NCBI RefSeq assembly: GCF_012927305.1
Contig: NZ_JABBGH010000001.1
Coordinates: forward strand, 1,302,001-1,366,000
From: Hymenobacter polaris
GTDB lineage: Bacteria > Bacteroidota > Bacteroidia > Cytophagales > Hymenobacteraceae
Direction: 5' to 3'
DNA: 64,000 nucleotides
Positions 62,866 through 64,000 of the stretch are shown piece after piece. The notes under the pieces were generated by a model. It did no database searches and was not told the origin of the DNA. It saw nothing but the letters and a program-made list of their open reading frames with translations. The position numbers were made by a program, and so were the translations under genes. Position 1 is the first letter of the stretch. The number at the start of each line of letters is the position of its first letter.

Positions 62866-62976
62866 AAAGGCCGTCATGCTGAGCTTGTCGAAGCATCTCT
62901 ACCGCGTCACTAACTCCTAGCGTTAGGGTTACTTACGCGGTAGAGATGCTTCGACAAGCTCAGCATGACGGCCTTT
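62866..62976. repeat. intergenic hairpin repeat, copy 11
   Basis: AAAGGCCGTCATGCTGAGC pairs with GCTCAGCATGACGGCCTTT; inner arms GAAGCATCTCTACCGCGT/ACGCGGTAGAGATGCTTC. The variable stem is TTGTC/GACAA. It separates two plus-strand genes; the A/T tails would suit termination of the DUF4197 gene. Confidence 0.88.
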
Positions 62977-63047
62977 CTGTATTGCTCAGACCAATTACCA
63001 CGCTCCCATCCAGCCCCTAGGCCCTACCCCTGGCCTACCTTGCGGCC

Positions 63048-63848
63048 GTGAAGCTGCGCCTGCACCTGTTCGAGTTTGAAGACCAGCCGTGGTTCCCGCG
63101 GGTGCTGCGGGCGGGGCAGATGGACTACCTGCGCTTCATGATTTCGCACCTGGGCACCTACCGCCCGGTGGCGCCGCTGCTGGCCGAGGCTCTGCGCCAC
63201 AGCCACCAAAGCCAGCTGCTGGAGCTGGGCGCCGGCGCCGGCGGCGGCACCGAAACTGTGCTAGCGGCCTTGCGCCAGCAGCCCGGCGCCCCGCCCGGCC
63301 TACGCATCCTGCTCACCGACCTCTACCCCCAGCCTGCCGCCTGGACCGACGTGGCGCGGCGCACCGGCGGCGCCATTCGGGGCCACGCCGCGCCCGTCGA
63401 TGCGCTGGCCGTGCCGCCGGGGCTGCCGGGGCTGCGGGTCATCTTCTCGGCCTTTCACCACTTTGCCCCCCCTAGGGCCGAGGCGCTGCTGCGCAACGCG
63501 GTGGCCGCCGGCCAGGGCGTAGCCGTATTTGAGGGCGCCGCTAAAAGCTGGCTCGAAGTGGGGCTGGCCCTCACGGTGCTCCCGCTGGCCCAGCTGCTGC
63601 TCACGCCCTTCTTCCGGCCCTTCCAACTCAGCCGCCTGGTATTCACGTACTTGCTGCCGCTCATTCCGCTTACCACCGCTTGGGATGGCATGGTGTCCAT
63701 CCTGCGTATGTACCCGCCCGCCGCGCTGCTGGCCCTGGCCCACCGCGCCGACCCCGCCGGCCGCTACCACTGGCAGGCCGGGCAGCTGCGCCACTGGTGG
63801 GGCCCTAGGGTCACGTACCTTGTGGGATTTACAGCTCCTACCCCCTAA
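63048..63848 (+). CDS. class I SAM-dependent methyltransferase-like protein
   Basis: 266 residues from a GTG at 63048. Motif I LLELGAGAGGGTETVL is present near residue 57, followed by ILLTDLYPQP (acidic end of beta 2) and VIFSAFHHFAPP (post-motif IV). The C-terminal half has one or two hydrophobic segments (LALTVLPLAQLLLTPFF, LVFTYLLPLIPLT), so the enzyme may be membrane-associated. The start lies 4 bases after a near-match -7 sequence (TACCTTGC). A UbiA-like prenyltransferase gene follows 10 bases downstream, which suggests a shared pathway in quinone or lipid methylation, but that is inference. Confidence 0.75.
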   Translation: MKLRLHLFEFEDQPWFPRVLRAGQMDYLRFMISHLGTYRPVAPLLAEALRHSHQSQLLELGAGAGGGTETVLAALRQQPGAPPGLRILLTDLYPQPAAWTDVARRTGGAIRGHAAPVDALAVPPGLPGLRVIFSAFHHFAPPRAEALLRNAVAAGQGVAVFEGAAKSWLEVGLALTVLPLAQLLLTPFFRPFQLSRLVFTYLLPLIPLTTAWDGMVSILRMYPPAALLALAHRADPAGRYHWQAGQLRHWWGPRVTYLVGFTAPTP

Positions 63849-63858
63849 TTCGAAGGAA

Positions 63859-64000
63859 ATGGCCGCCTACCGCTCGGCGCTGAAGCTGCTTCGCATCCCG
63901 TTTTCGCTATTTCTGATGCCGGTGTTCTGGTTCGGTATCAGCGCCTTGCGCGGGCCGCTCGACTGGCCTAGGGTGCTCGGGGCGTTTGCGGTGCTGCACC
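63859..64000 (+). CDS. UbiA-family prenyltransferase (partial)
   Basis: The first 47 codons from the ATG at 63859 are visible before the window ends. The protein begins MAAYRSALKLLRIPFSLFLM, then PVFWFGISALRG and a second hydrophobic segment, matching the N-terminal first helix of UbiA-superfamily prenyltransferases, which join prenyl chains to aromatic or other acceptors in the membrane. The Asp-rich motifs needed for a firm call lie outside the window. It is 10 bp downstream of the methyltransferase gene. Confidence 0.65.
   Translation, partial: MAAYRSALKLLRIPFSLFLMPVFWFGISALRGPLDWPRVLGAFAVLH

Overview
The window looks like a chromosomal segment of a high-GC Bacteroidota bacterium, most probably Hymenobacter or a close relative. 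The reasons are a G+C content that I judge to be in the mid-sixties outside a few islands, Bacteroidota-type promoters (TAnnTTTG -7 boxes), no purine-rich Shine-Dalgarno tracts, a carboxypeptidase-regulatory/beta-barrel outer-membrane receptor, large M14 and S9 exported peptidases, BLUF, GH2 and GH172 proteins, a Bacteroidota-style arginine decarboxylase, and many copies of an intergenic hairpin. I saw no rRNA, tRNA, CRISPR array, prophage or intact insertion sequence.

Layout. 1-7271 is a surface-glycan locus on the minus strand: the start of a Wzx-like flippase, a FemAB/GNAT-like protein, a GT2 glycosyltransferase, a GT-B glycosyltransferase and an OafA-type acyltransferase. From about 2.4 to 6.6 kb it is strikingly AT-rich. 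7272-13486 holds corA, a tiny exported protein, surE, an M14 carboxypeptidase, and a BLUF blue-light photoreceptor directly behind ribBA, which feeds the flavin pathway. 13625-16156 has two GT4 glycosyltransferases. 16536-23284 has an outer-membrane receptor, a K+ channel, dnaG and a repeat-rich noncoding tract. 23845-28042 has leuS, with a low-GC block inside the gene, and a second acyltransferase. 28318-38902 has an S9 peptidase, a GH2 glycosidase, a second M14 peptidase, a retropepsin-like/PDZ protein and menC. 38977-47676 has a KGG stress protein, egtB, a LOG-family protein, argS, a lipase-like lipoprotein, arginase and arginine decarboxylase; the last two draw on the same arginine pool. 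47812-51376 has a small lipoprotein, a GH172 protein, galM and a PIN-domain toxin-antitoxin pair. 51391-61811 has PBP1A, a run of small membrane proteins around a ferritin-like di-iron protein, a B12-binding radical SAM protein, a DUF4173 protein, a winged-helix regulator with its membrane partner, and a broken membrane-protein gene. 62089-64000 has a DUF4197 protein, a methyltransferase and the start of a UbiA prenyltransferase.

Two features cut across the whole window. The palindrome CCTAGG (often CCCTAGGG) occurs about 95 times by my eye count, several times the number expected from base composition, although CTAG is normally one of the rarest words in bacterial DNA. It is nearly absent from the AT-rich glycan island, from one acyltransferase gene and from the low-GC block in leuS, so it behaves like a native genome word comparable to cyanobacterial HIP1. 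Second, eleven intergenic sites carry one long hairpin family with core CGTCATGCTGAGC...GAAGCATCTCTACC. Its stem varies from copy to copy with matching changes in both arms, and it lies between convergent, co-directional and divergent genes alike, so it is more than a terminator.
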